A DNA stretch of 64,000 nucleotides from Delphinapterus leucas (taxonomy: Eukaryota > Chordata > Mammalia > Artiodactyla > Monodontidae): contig NW_022098001.1 in NCBI RefSeq assembly GCF_002288925.2, forward strand, positions 16,336,256 to 16,400,255, read 5' to 3'. This document shows positions 12,118-23,100 of the stretch, in pieces; the first letter of the stretch is position 1, and the number at the start of each line of letters is the position of its first letter. The position numbers were made by a program, and so were the translations under genes. The notes beneath the pieces are model-generated. The model was not told where the DNA came from and searched no databases. It saw nothing but the letters and a program-made list of their open reading frames with translations.

Positions 12118-12340
12118 CATGGTTTCTCAACCTTGGCACTACTAACATTTTGGTGTGAGTAATTCTTTGTTGCAGGTGACTGTCCTCTGCACTGTAGAAC
12201 ACTCAGCAGCATCCCTGGCCTCTATGCATGAGATTCCAGTAGCATCTCCCTGTGCCTCTAGGTTGAGAAAACCAAAAATGTCTCCATAAATTGCCAAATG
12301 TTCCCTGAAGGGCGCAGTCACCCCTAGTTGAAAACCACTG
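12118..12340 (-). mobile_element. MER20-type hAT DNA transposon remnant
   Basis: About 220 bp, from 'catggtttctcaaccttgg' to 'gttgaaaaccactg', with internal 'cagcatccctggcctctatgc' and 'aaaatgtctccataaattgcc'. This matches the non-autonomous hAT-Charlie element MER20 in antisense. The near-palindromic ends are the transposon inverted repeats. Flanking octamers 'tcctggac' and 'ttctggaa' agree at six of eight positions, consistent with a decayed 8-bp hAT target duplication. MER20 is common to eutherian mammals. Confidence 0.85.
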
Positions 12341-12522
12341 TTCTGGAACACGCGGAGTGGGACTTGTACAGGCTCCACCCACCAGTGCTTCTGCTTAAGA
12401 ATTCATTAGAAAAATAAGCCATCATTGAGTTCACTTATAAATAAGCCATTTTCATTCCCAAATCACTCACCTATCTGCCCTTTTTTAATTTAGGCATTCA
12501 TTCATTATTCCTCACTTAAAAA

Positions 12523-12538
12523 ATATATATATATATAT
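12523..12538 (+). repeat. (AT)n short microsatellite
   Basis: About eight AT units following an A run. Confidence 0.85.
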
Positions 12539-12544
12539 TGAAAG

Positions 12545-12830
12545 CCTACCCTGCGCCACCATCTTAGTTCGGGCCCTGTAATTCTTGCCTGCACTTCCTG
12601 CATCGTTTCCTCACTGATGTCTCTGCCTTTACACAGCCTTCATCCATTCCTCAGACCATGTCTCCGTCCGAGGTATCGAATGACTTCCTAAAGCCCAAAT
12701 CTGATCTCACCACCACTCTTCTTAAAGTCCCTGCTGCTTCAGGATGAAGTCCAAAAATTTAAGCCTAGCACACAAACATTCATGATCTGGTACCTGACAG
12801 CATGATGCTCTACTGAACACAAGTTCCCAA
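12545..12830 (+). repeat. L2 LINE 3' region, left half
   Basis: 'gcttcaggatgaagtccaa', 'aatttaagcctagcacac' and 'catgatctggtacctgac' are landmarks of the L2 sequence upstream of its 3' end, in sense orientation. The element resumes at 12950, having been split by a short L1 insertion. Confidence 0.75.
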
Positions 12831-12846
12831 ATATACATGATCTTTT
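12831..12846 (+). repeat. Target-site duplication, left copy (short L1)
   Basis: 'atatacatgatctttt' recurs exactly at 12934-12949 on the other side of the L1 tail; part of the original L2. Confidence 0.9.
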
Positions 12847-12933
12847 TTTTTTTTTTTGACATTTCAAATCTTATTTTATTTATTTATTTTTTATACAGCA
12901 GGTTCTTATTAGTCAATCCCAATCTCCCAATTC
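12847..12933 (-). mobile_element. Severely 5'-truncated L1 3' end (type B)
   Basis: A T run is followed by the reverse complement of an L1 3' end: '...ttatacagcaggttcttatt' and 'tcaatcccaatctcccaatt'. On the minus strand it reads into 'aacctgctgtataaaa', the same 3' end as the copies at 49.1 and 53.6 kb. Only about 40-45 bp of L1 body remain. The tail contains A-rich sequence with a non-A patch (12856-12868) before the final A run. Flanked by a perfect 16-bp TSD and inserted into an L2. Confidence 0.9.
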
Positions 12934-12949
12934 ATATACATGATCTTTT
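12934..12949 (+). repeat. Target-site duplication, right copy (short L1)
   Basis: Perfect match to 12831-12846. Confidence 0.9.
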
Positions 12950-13250
12950 AAATGTTCATGCTTTTGCACATCTACCAGCAATGCTCTTCACCTTAACCAC
13001 TTGAATTAATTCTGATTGCTCCTTCAATGGTCCACTCTGTCATCCTTTGCTCTGGAAAGCCTCCTTCACTCTCTGGGTAGCATCAGAGAGTTTCCCCATT
13101 CCACTGACCATATTATATTAAAACATGTCACAGTCTATTATAATTTTTTATAATTCTCTTTTTCCACTGGAATGTAAGTTCTGTTATTATCATATAGAAC
13201 CTGATTCAAAGTTAGTCAATAAAATAAAATTTAATTAAATCCAATTACAA
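12950..13250 (+). repeat. L2 LINE 3' region, right half
   Basis: 'tgttcatgcttttgcacat', 'caatgctcttcacc', 'gctctggaaagcctccttc' and 'actggaatgtaagttct' continue the L2 sense sequence interrupted at 12830. No reading frame survives. Confidence 0.75.
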
Positions 13251-14474
13251 AGAACAATTGGGAAATCCACTAAAATTAGTGTCCTCCTATTGTATTGCCT
13301 CATTTATTTTGTATCACTTACCATTATGGTAAATTACAAACTGTTTTTGTTTATTCACTCATTCATTGTCTACTTCCACCCTCCAGTACCACTAGGATAT
13401 GTTATACGAGAGTAAGGAATATTTTCTATGTTGTTGACACTGTTTATCAGCACCTACAATGGTGCTGGGAAGATAGTAAAAACTCAAAAAAATTGCTGAA
13501 TAAATAAATACAAAAGGTGGGCTGAAAAGCAGAAGCTAGTTAATAAAACCAAGAATGACTGGTCACAGATGTAGGAAGGGAAGTGAGAGAATATATTCAA
13601 ATAAGAAATAAAATATTTTATTAATGTGTCATACTTTATTTGAACAATAAATACACATATTTTGAGAAAGCATACAACAACAACGGTAAACTTAAACCTA
13701 GATAGAAGAAATAGAAAGGGCTTCCAGTTTTTGCTGCTACCTATAGGAAACAGACTTGGCAGCTGCTGTTACAAATGAAAAGAAAAATTTTCATGCACAG
13801 GGTTCATGTTCTCATGACTGATGGACATTTCCTTTTGAAAATATGCCTATTTAAAATCACAAATAAAATTCCTGTTGTCTCATGAGCAGCAGACTATGAG
13901 TCTTATGGATTTGCCTCCAAGAGTTAAATAACCTCCTAATCCCACTTGACAGTAAAGATAAAGCTACTGCTCTACTGTGATAGATAATCCTCTGCATGGG
14001 GTGGTGGGACTGGGGGAGCAACAAGGAGGCAGGGGAGAGGGGACTTCCATCTTGCTAAGCAATTTATGAATTGAACCCTAAATCCTTAATGTACTAGATG
14101 GTGAGTCAGTGTGCTAATGCATACTTGATTGAATTTGGTTTAAAGTGCTAAGTTAAAGTGTGCAGGTGTCTTGAGCAGGTGCACAGTATTCTGCTAATAA
14201 ACAGAAGACATTAAACCTGAGGCAAGGCTTATTTTTCTGCGTTATAGAAATTTCACAGACCTATAGAAAATACATGAAATATTGCTTTAGGGAGGGCTTT
14301 TCATTCAGTATCTCTTCAAACCCTGTAAATCAAGAAAACAATGTGCTAGTTCAAATTTGTTCCATGAGGTTCTTTGTTAAACATTTAAAATGAAATATAA
14401 TGATAATTCCCCCCTCTATTAGAGTATCATTGTATTTACACAAGTGGGTCTGAAAAATACTGTACTTGAAACCT

Positions 14475-14477
<3 letters not shown>
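13251..14477. other. Unassigned A+T-rich sequence
   Basis: No gene and no confidently recognised repeat family. Confidence 0.5.

Positions 14478-14518
<41 letters not shown>
14478..14518 (+). repeat. (AT)n microsatellite
   Basis: About 20 uninterrupted AT units. Confidence 0.95.
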
Positions 14519-14519
<1 letters not shown>

Positions 14520-15514
14520 CATATCATGCTGTATTTTTTCTGAAACACTTATGAGCATAGTTGGAGTCCCAGTGTCATAATGGAAAAATGCTGTTAATTT
14601 TCAGCTTATGGATGTGAAGAGCAGGGAACTCAGGCTGCACTGGGAATTAGTTCGTGCAAGCTACAAAGATCCACTATTTAGGGTGTGGCAAGATTTGAAG
14701 TAGCCTTCCCATTCCAGAAAGAGGACCAACTGGCAAGGGAGTGTTTTGCTCTGGGAGTGGCAGTTTTCTATGGGAAATGATCCCATATGAGAGATGCATG
14801 TGAAAAAAATCTGGCATATTTTCCATCTCGCCCCAAACAGGTTTAAATAAGATGTCATTCAATAACTTTTTCACACAAAATGCTTTAGTTTGGACATCTA
14901 CCCTTATGGTGTTTATTAAAGTATCACTACAGGAGCAACAGCAAGTTTCATTATTTATTGTCCATCATGGAGCTAATTCATTGCCATATGTTAGGCACTA
15001 GAATTTAAATAGTGATACTGTTTATTATTATAGACTAACTTATTTGGTTCCTATAGTTCATGTCATAATCTATTGCATGTAGATTAGAACATGTAATAAC
15101 CTACTGTGTATTCTATGTTAGATATTAATATGTTCCATTTATCTAATACATTTTTTGAATATTGATTATGTGAAGGTGGAAAATTTCCTGTTCACCATAT
15201 AGAAGTGATTTTCATATGTGCCACAACTAGATTGGAAAACAATTATTCAGCTGAAACCTAAACAAGGTTCATAAGCAAGTTTTATAATGCCCCCTACATT
15301 GTGCTTTCAAGACTGAAACAAAATTTTTCTCTATTCTTTTCTTATCCCCCTGACATAGCCCTAGATGAAAAGACAACCCAAAGTTGGTCCCACACTTCCT
15401 AACGAAACACAAAACAAATACCAAGTTCTAAACCTTGGTAAATATCACTGAACATCTCAAATGTTATCATACACTAAAACAGTTTTATCTAAACATCACC
15501 ATATTAATCATTAA
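14519..15514. other. Unassigned A+T-rich sequence
   Basis: No gene and no confidently recognised repeat family. Confidence 0.5.
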
Positions 15515-15775
15515 TCATACTCCAGCTTTATTTAGATATTATTAAAATATAATATATATATATATATATATATACACTTAAGGTATGTAATGTGATGATC
15601 TGATTCACATATTGTATGTTGCAAAATAACTACTACAATAAAGTTAGCTAATATCTCTATCTTCTCTATCTCTATTTTCTTTTGGGTTGGTAACATTTAA
15701 GATCTATTCTCTCAAAAACTTCCAAGTATATAATACAGTATTGTATTGTATTATATTGTATTGGATCTATTCAGG
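15515..15775 (-). repeat. Old L1 (L1M-type) 3' UTR, antisense
   Basis: 'ctttatttagatattattaaaatata', 'aatgtgatgatctgattcac', 'ctactacaataaagttagc', 'aacatttaagatctattctct' and 'caagtatataatacagtatt' match the 3' UTR of old L1 elements read from the 3' end. A (TA)n tract at 15551-15574 has expanded inside it. Confidence 0.7.
15551..15574 (+). repeat. (TA)n microsatellite inside L1M
   Basis: About 12 TA units within the old L1 3' UTR. Confidence 0.9.
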
Positions 15776-16508
15776 GGGAGGAGGCAAGTTATTTCTTTCA
15801 TCTAACCTGGTTTCTCACGCTACATCTTAGAGCTATTGTTTTCCTTGTTCCTGAGGATGCGAGAGCAGAGAGAGAGCACTCTGTATCAAACATCTTGATC
15901 TTCACGGACTTGGAACTGTTAAAAATTTTAGAAGGTGCTCAGAGTCAGAATTTTGTGCATGTTTTGCTTTCTTTTTAATTCCTTTGGTGCTTTAAATTCA
16001 TGTAATACATTTTAGTGATTTAAAGTAGGATTAGCCTAGAGTGATTTTGCACTAAAAGAGGTACTGTCCTGTCAGAAGCCTACTCATACTATCTGTATTT
16101 ATTTTCCCCAACAGAAAACCATCCAGTAACCTGTAGGGTTTTTTTTGTTTGTTTTGTTTTTTACTTTTCACTCTGTGCTTTTAGTAACTAAACTCACTAT
16201 AATGTGCATAACTCAAAGGTCTTTGTTCGTTAGTTTTTCATGCTTTTACTGATGGTCCTGCAACAAATCATGCAGAGCGTCAGGGCTCAGAATCACTTAA
16301 AGATGTTTAAATGCAATACTTGACCAGTTGTTTGTGAGATATGGCACCGTTCTTTTTTCAAACATTAGTTTATAGTGGCGGTCAGTATGCAAAACCAGAA
16401 TTAGTAATCTTCACCAAGGAATCAGCAGTTCTTCAATATTTTCATCCCATATTTTTCAGATGCACATAATTTGAGATAAAATTTACCTAGCTCAGTTTTA
16501 TTCTAATG
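15776..16508. other. Unassigned sequence
   Basis: No gene or named repeat recognised; a T-rich stretch at about 16140-16165. Confidence 0.5.
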
Positions 16509-16690
16509 CAGTGATTCTTAAACTTCAACATGCATCAGAATCACTTAGGGGATTTACTAATCCAGATTACAGTGTCCCACCCAAGAGTTTCTATTTCAGT
16601 AGATCTGAGATGATGGGTTGATATTTTTAACGAGTTTCCAGGTGATGCTAATGCGGTTCCCAGTCCAGGACTGCACTCTGAGAACCAAAG
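16509..16690 (+). mobile_element. MER5A-type hAT DNA transposon remnant
   Basis: 'cagtgattcttaaacttcaa', 'gcatcagaatcacttaggg', 'tttctatttcagtagatctg', 'ccaggtgatgctaatgc' and 'ctctgagaaccaa' follow the non-autonomous hAT-Charlie element MER5A from one inverted end to the other. Nearly complete at about 180 bp. Clear 8-bp target duplications are not visible, as expected for its age. Confidence 0.9.
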
Positions 16691-18489
16691 TTCAGCATTA
16701 CCCTAATAGAAAGCACTAAAATGATTTGAAGAGCTAATGCAACAATCAAGTGTTTCCTCAGAAAGAATTCCTGGATTATTCCAAGAAAGCATTCAGTCTC
16801 CTCTCCCATTAGTTCCAGAGCCAGCACTTACACAGAGCTTTGCAAATTTTTCTCTGCTTGTCTATTTTCCTAACTTGACTTACATTCCCTGAGGACAAGA
16901 ACTGTGTTTTGTTCATGATAATATTCTCAAGATACATTGAATTTCAACAGAGCATAATGTATCATGAGTTAATTGGTATATATTAAAGGAAAATAAAATG
17001 AGGGCAGATTTTTCTCTAACACTTTGCTTAGACAAAATTTTACCACTTGGTATTGTCATTTGAATGTTAAAAATGATCTGAAAAAGTATGATGTGAATCC
17101 AGAAAAGTAAAAGAAAAAATGCTAAATCAAATCTGATATCACTTAATATCTTGAAAGAACCCGGGATGGGGGTTGGGAACCCGACTGCAGTATGAAGAAA
17201 GTTAGCTAATTTAAGAGTGGGCTGCCAACTTCTTTAAATGAAAAGGAGAATTTAGTGAGGTGTAACTATACTGTGGACCCAAAGCCAGTGACCACTTCAT
17301 GCGAAGCTCTGCTTTTTCTGATCTTGAGGGTAATGTCCTCGGATGTCTGCATCTCCCGCTTCTACATTGGCCACACCCTCTGGTTGGGAAACAAGCCCAA
17401 CTATTTGAGAAAGCAATTCTAAGAATTTGTCTGGAAAAGAAGCTCCAAATTATTTGGAATGGAATAAATGGCTTCTTGAGTGGATTTGTTTAAACTTGGG
17501 AAAAATTTAAAATTAAATGGAAATATGATGAACCAAATCAAACTCATAAGTTCAATACTTTGTGAGGTAAGAAATGATGTATGCATTTTTGAGATCTTAA
17601 GAACTTGTAATATTTAAGAGAATTTAGTCTAGAGACTTATCTAACATATTTCAATTTAAACATGTGATTGAGCGATGGATTTTGCTTGCTGTTTTTATTT
17701 GAAAGTTATGAGCATCTGATGTATTAAGGAGTACTGTAACACAATATAACTTCAGACTCACCATATCCATAAATTAAATGTATTAGCTCTGCAAATGTTA
17801 TTTACTCAGGTAAATTTTATTTGTTAATCAGAAAACTGTGAGCTACTTAACAGCGAAACAAAAAATTTTGAATTTATAGAGGCAGCTTGAAATGTTTAAG
17901 TAAGGTGAATTATTCAAGTTATGAGAGCCCTCTTAACAGTGATTGTTAAGATGTAATAAGATGATACAGAACTTGAACTTAATAGACCAAGGAAGAACTA
18001 GTTTTATGAGCATATACCTTTCATAAATTCCATGCTAATTTAAAAAACTGAAGTAATGAGTAAATAATGTTTTTGTGTATAAAAGTCACCTATTAAGAAT
18101 ATTAAACACCTCATGCTTTTGGGGGGACAGCTACTTATGGCTGTACAGGTGTAGCTGCATAGACTGCACCTATTATTGGAATTGGCTTGGTCCACTGAAA
18201 AAAGTCTAGGGACCATTTCTAACTTTTGGCCATTGGATGACTGATGTAAAGGAGAGTCAGAGTCTAATTGTAATGATGTTATACTGCCACAAAACACACA
18301 GGCATCAAGTTCATTTTGGTCCTTTTTGACCAGGAGCTGGACTGAGTTATATCTGTTAAAGAGGACTGAGTAACTTTCTCACAGTCCTGCCATTTCTTTA
18401 GATCTTTGCTTAAAAAAAAAAATGTTGTACTCACTGAAGGGCAGGCAGGTCACTAAACAACATGTACCCATTCTTTAAAAAAACAGCTA
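16691..18489. other. Unassigned sequence
   Basis: No gene recognised. 16830-16930 contains a 'gaggacaagaactgtgtttt' segment that may be an L2 3'-end scrap in sense orientation. The rest is not assignable by eye. Confidence 0.45.
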
Positions 18490-18880
18490 CTATTATATTG
18501 TAACTCTTTTAAATGCATCCTTATTTCCTACCTCATGAAATACAGAACAAAATGCCTCATTTTCAGGATCTTTCATAATCCATCTCAACCACGCTTATGC
18601 CCCTCCACACTCCATCAAATATCGCCAAAGAGACTTGTGTGAACTTTCTCACTTTTCCAAGGGCACGTATTTATTCCCTCATCTGTGTGTGTGCTTCTGT
18701 TGCTCTCCTAACTTAGAATCCCCTTACCTACTAGATTTGCTTATTTTAATCTCACTGAATTCCCATGCCCTCTCTGAAAATTTCCCTGATTGCTGGCTCT
18801 CACTGAATTCCTCCTTCTCTGTGACATTCTAGAATATTTATCTCTATGCCACACTGTTTAGCACTGATGTGCATTTTATA
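18490..18880 (+). repeat. L2 LINE 3' region (probable)
   Basis: A pyrimidine-rich stretch with 'aggatctttcataatccatctcaacc', 'tccctgattgctggc' and 'gacattctagaatatttatctc' has the character and order of a diverged sense-strand L2 3' region. No reading frame survives. Confidence 0.5.
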
Positions 18881-18978
18881 AATATTGTACCACCACCATA
18901 TAAACTGCAGTGGTATAATATTTACCAAAAATGTTTATTAATCCCTCTAATACCTTTGTTTGCCTCCACCCCAAGCAT

Positions 18979-19025
18979 ACACACAAATGGACACATACAC
19001 ACACACAGACACACACACACACACT
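18979..19025 (+). repeat. (CA)n microsatellite, interrupted
   Basis: CA-rich tract with several single-base interruptions ('acacacaaatggacacatac' followed by purer CA). Confidence 0.9.
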
Positions 19026-20189
19026 CTTACAAACTAGACCTCGGACTCCAGGACCATAGAGAAGTGAGGCGCAGCCAAATGTAAAGGAAAATGAATGAAG
19101 TTAAGTTTTACCTTTCTAAGACACAAAGCCCACATTGCTGCATAGAGCATAGATTTGGGAAAAAGTCTAACTTAGTTTTCCTATGGCATAGAGGGGAAAA
19201 GAAGCAAAAATAAATGCTCTTCTCACTGGATTTGGAGAGGAGAGAGAATCAAAGGAAAAGAAGAGAAGAAAAGCTTAGAAAGCAGAAGCTGAAAGACAGT
19301 CTCTGGGACCTCAGAACCATGACCAAGGGGACAGAGTGTGGGTACCAATGAGTGGAGGCTTGCAGAGGGCAGCCCTGTTACCAGAATCCAGGTATGCGGA
19401 ATGGCTGTACCCAAGGATCTTAGTGGACCCCAACCTATGATCTTCCTGCTCTCGACTCCACAATGCTGGGTAAAAAGTTGCTAAATACTGTAAAGTAAAG
19501 CAATCTTAAGTATTGTAAAGTATCATAAAGTAAAAAATATCATAAATAACTTCCAACATCTACAGGAGAAGGATTTACATAAGAGGGAAAAATCCTTTAG
19601 TAACGTAAAATAATAAGGAAATATGAAATTGACTACATCATTTTCAAGAGGAAGAAAAGACACAAGCTTGATAGAATTATAGGAAGCACACCGATTACTT
19701 ATCATTGCACACAGCTGAGACAGTAGATTGAAAATCAACATTCTCTCTCCAATAATATCTTCAATAGCCCAATTTATGAGGGCAAGTCCCCACTAACTTT
19801 GTCACCAAGTGTCCACCAGATATTTCTGAGTGTGTCCTAGGGTTCTTCTACTTGTATGCTCGGAGAAGCCTCTCTGCTTCTTCCCTCTGCTGCCTTACCA
19901 GGTAGCTCTCTCTACAACTAATGACCCTCCTGATGAGCATAATTATTCTTTGCTGGTGACAGCAGCTGTGGGGGAGGGGGGTGCCATCCTCTACTATCCC
20001 AGATCCAATTAGGCCTATCTCTAATTCACCCACATCACTGTTGACTTAACAAGACTTTACTGATGTTTAAGGTTGGTGGAAAGGAAATAGAATTCACAGC
20101 ATCACTGGTCATTGGCTCTGTTTCCTTGTCTTTCTCTGCCCTCTACCCTCCTCCATATGGTACCCACAGTCTCAAAATAGCTTCTCTCA
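19026..20189. other. Unassigned sequence
   Basis: No gene and no confidently recognised repeat family. Local A+G-rich segment at about 19230-19290. Confidence 0.45.
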
Positions 20190-20460
20190 TGTCACAGGAT
20201 GGCTTCTAGTAGATTCCAGAGATATGTGCTTTCTGGTTCACATCCAAGGAGAAATAGATACCTTCTTTTTCTCTAAACATCAAACAGGAGTCCTTTGCTT
20301 TTCTCTGGTCAGAGCAATTGAGATCATATGTTCTTCTCTGAACCAAACTCTATAACCAGGAGATTATGACTGATTGGTTTAAGCCAGGCTTGCATACCCA
20401 TTCCTGAATCAATAACTTTGACAAAGGGAGGCCACCCTAAGAGTTTAGGCCAATCAGAAC
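20190..20460. repeat. Possible old mammalian repeat, family not assigned
   Basis: 'atgactgattggtttaagcc' followed by 'cattcctgaatcaataac' and 'gccaatcagaac' repeats a motif pattern seen in some common mammalian interspersed repeats (alternating 'gattggcttaagcc' and 'ccaatcac' segments). I cannot name the family. Confidence 0.35.
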
Positions 20461-21039
20461 TCACACAGAGAGCTAAGGGAGGATCAAGCTCATTTCACCT
20501 GTAAGGTTTGCCTGTATGGTATACATGGAGAGAGGATAAAACGGAAGGCCATCACAATTACTCCCACACTCATCCTGATGTCTTACAGTGGACTCTGCCC
20601 ATGCCTGGCTCCCTGCCAGCCCCAGGCCAGCCTCCACATGACCAAAGACAGGCACTTAACACTGTCACAACTGGATCCAAAGCAGTTTATTTACAGAGTT
20701 TAGGCTAACCTGTACTGCTTGCTCCCTGTCTCAGAGAAAAGATTTTCTTAAAATTCCCAATGTAAGGTAAAATTTTCCAAAATTTCATGTGAATTTACAT
20801 GTGTTTTTGGAGATAACATTTTTTTGGAAGACACTTTATACTCTCTGACAGATTGGCCTTTCTGTATAGTGGTGGTCAATTTATTACTCATTATAAGATT
20901 TTAAAAGTATGGAGAAGTCACACTATATATTTAGTTGTTTCATTTGTATCCAACTAGATTTTTAGGCTTCTTAAGAACAAATTCTTCATCTTATGATTTT
21001 TGGGGTTTTGTCATGACAGGCAGTTTCATGAAATTCAAC
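20461..21039. other. Unassigned sequence
   Basis: No gene or named repeat recognised. Confidence 0.45.
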
Positions 21040-21215
21040 CTAATATATTTCTTTGTATTTACAAAGCAATAAATATTTGCAAAATACCATGAGCTCTTTG
21101 AGGCTAGAAACTATGTGAAACTCACCTTTGTATTTCCAGGGCCCAGGGCAACATCTGGAACGGAATGCACAATCAATCACACAGTGCTTGAGTGAATAAA
21201 TGAATGAATGTCAAA
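21040..21215 (+). repeat. L2 3'-end remnant
   Basis: 'gagctctttgaggctagaaac', 'tttgtatttccagggccc', 'gcttgagtgaataaatgaatgaatg' is the typical sense-strand L2 3' end. Confidence 0.75.
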
Positions 21216-21954
21216 TATAATTATTGATGCCATATTTTAAATCATAATAAATAAATTGATATATTTGCTATATCAAGCAGACTCTGCAAATTATTCTAGG
21301 AGTGTGTGAGGTGGCCGCATTCCTGTCGCTGAGATATTATGAAATAAACCACTGTTTAGGGAATGCTTCATTAAATCTGCTGTCTGGGAAATTTAAGGTA
21401 GCTTTTGGGCAGGTGTTTATGTACATTAGTTATATACATTAGCTCATTCAGCATAAATTTATTTTTGAATATATATTGTTTCTCTATATTCAAAAATCAT
21501 AAAGTGTTTCTTCTTTGAATGAATCATATACATTTGGATCAATCATTTTATGACTAAGGGTTACAACAATTTGTGCCCCGACAGGCCCAATCATTGTCTT
21601 CTCCCTTCCTACTTGTTACACTTAATTATTATTCTGTACTAGATTTACAAGTAAATAAGTGCTATGTTTCAGGGAAAAGTTTTTTTTTTTTTTTAAATTA
21701 GAAATTAGGACTTGCATTCTGCCAAACTAAATCTGTGCTTGTTGCTATTTTTTTTTAACACACATATCCTCCTCCAACTAAATCACTGATCTAAAATTTC
21801 ATAATGTTTAATAAGTAGCTTAAAAGTTATTTCTTTGTGTACCCCAATTAGTCACATGAAATGAGTATATTATTCAAAAACTAAAATAAAAATGTCTTAT
21901 TTTTTATTTATAAAATGTTTTGAAATTTATAAAACTCTTACACATATATTATTT
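21216..21954. other. Unassigned A+T-rich sequence
   Basis: No gene recognised. T run at about 21679-21694. 'ttgaatatatattgtttctctatattcaa' at about 21464-21492 forms a small imperfect inverted repeat. Confidence 0.45.
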
Positions 21955-21962
21955 CTTTCAAA
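21955..21962 (+). repeat. Left arm of palindromic insertion site
   Basis: 'ctttcaaa', the reverse complement of 'tttgaaag' at 22046-22053 on the other side of the mariner-type element. Confidence 0.8.
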
Positions 21963-21964
21963 TT

Positions 21965-22043
21965 TTGGGTTGGCCAAAATGTTCGTTCAGATTTTTCTGT
22001 AAGATGTTATGGAAAACCCACACAAACTTTTTGGCCAATCCAA
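21965..22043. mobile_element. Mariner-type palindromic MITE
   Basis: An approximately 80-bp imperfect palindrome: 'ttgggttggccaaaatgttc' at the left mirrors 'aactttttggccaatccaa' at the right, with 'taagatgttatgg' at the centre. This is the short mariner-derived repeat of artiodactyls and whales whose consensus reads as nested 'gggttggccaaaaagttcg' inverted repeats. It encodes no transposase. A TA is present at the right edge (22044-22045); the left counterpart is TT (21963-21964), one substitution away from the expected TA duplication. Confidence 0.85.
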
Positions 22044-22045
22044 TA

Positions 22046-22124
22046 TTTGAAAGATTTCCTTATAACAAATCTATTAAAGATTTCAAATATTCTAAAGGTT
22101 TCCTTGCAACAAATCTATTAAGTA
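22046..22124 (+). repeat. Imperfect tandem duplication, period about 44 bp
   Basis: 'tttccttataacaaatctat' (from 22055) and 'tttccttgcaacaaatctat' (from 22099) are two copies of the same unit with period 44. Copy 2 begins 'tttcaaatattctaaagg' at 22081, which matches the inferred pre-insertion sequence of copy 1, now split by the mariner-type element. Confidence 0.8.
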
Positions 22125-22180
22125 AAGTAGATATTATTATCTAATTTGTCAGAGGATGAAAATCTAATTCCTTATGTGAC
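22110..22180 (-). repeat. Possible MIR fragment, antisense
   Basis: 'gtagatattattatctaatttgtcagaggatgaaaa' resembles the reverse complement of the MIR 'cattttacagatgaggaaact' region. It may belong with the MIR piece at 22285-22375. Confidence 0.4.
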
Positions 22181-22189
22181 CTGTTAGTC

Positions 22190-22280
22190 CTACAAGAACA
22201 CTTATTATGCAGTATTCTCAGAATCTAGAACATTGTCTGGCATAGAGTAAGTGGACAACTAATAAGTATTTTCAAAAATG
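22190..22280 (+). repeat. Possible L2/MIR 3' fragment
   Basis: 'tctagaacattgtctggcatagagtaagtg' matches the 'agaacagtgcctggcacatagtaag' stretch of L2 3' ends. Confidence 0.5.
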
Positions 22281-22284
22281 AATT

Positions 22285-22375
22285 ATCAAATGTTACACAG
22301 CTAGAATCAGAAGTTATACCCAGACCTGTAAATCTAATGTATATGCTACTAAATCAGACTGACTTTATCACTTTT
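22285..22375 (-). repeat. MIR remnant, antisense
   Basis: 'gttacacagctagaatcagaag' followed by 'acccagacctgtaaatctaatgt' is the reverse complement of the MIR B-box/core region. Confidence 0.6.
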
Positions 22376-22489
22376 GCCTTTTTTAACTTTAAGAGGCACA
22401 TATCCAAAAAACTTTACTTAAGATTAATCATCATTCTAGCTCATCACTATTTGAACACAGAGCTGAAACATTGACATAGGGTAAAATAA

Positions 22490-22720
22490 ATTCCATTCAA
22501 TTCCAGTGTTTAGTGTCTACTATATAAAGGTAATATATTAAGGCTGAAAAGATAAAGATGAGTCAGATGTATCTGTCCTCAAGAAAAATATATACTAACA
22601 GAGGGGAGAGATAATGTAAATGTAATTTAGGTAGTAAGTACTATGATCAAAGTGTATTTAGGGAGCTCAGTTAAAAAGTACAGTAAGTGGAACAATGTTA
22701 ACAATGTGAAATGAATAACA
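22490..22720 (-). repeat. L2 3' region, antisense
   Basis: 'gtgtttagtgtctactatata', 'gctgaaaagataaagatgagtcag', 'tgtcctcaagaaa' and 'gtactatgatcaaagtg' follow an antisense L2 3' end. Confidence 0.6.
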
Positions 22721-22734
22721 AAAGTGTAGTAGTC

Positions 22735-23100
22735 AGGGTGGGCTAGGTTATACCTCAGTAACAAATAGCACCAAAATCTCAGTGTTTTAAAACAGTAAAT
22801 TTTATTTCTTGCTCATACTACATGATCAACACAGAAATTCTGAACTCTTCACATTGTTTTTACTCCAGGATCCAAACTGATAGATCGTCCACCACCTTGA
22901 ACATTATTGGTTGACTAGGCAGAGAGAGGGAGATCTGGAAGCCCTCAAATCAGACATAAATGTCATTTCTGCTCATGAATCTTTGGTCATAAATAGTCAC
23001 ATGGGCACATCTAAGCACAAGAGGGCCAGAAAATGCAATCCTATCTCGTGCGTGGAAGGCAGAGAACTCTAACCAACCATGCTAATGGCTACTTCAAAGA
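22735..23100. repeat. Old LTR-like repeat, family not assigned
   Basis: 'gtagtcagggtgggctaggttata', 'caccaaaatctcagtg', 'aaattttatttcttgctca', 'gggccagaaaatgcaatcctatc' form a motif order I have seen in a common mammalian interspersed repeat resembling LTRs of the MaLR/ERVL group. I cannot name the family. No coding sequence. Confidence 0.45.
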
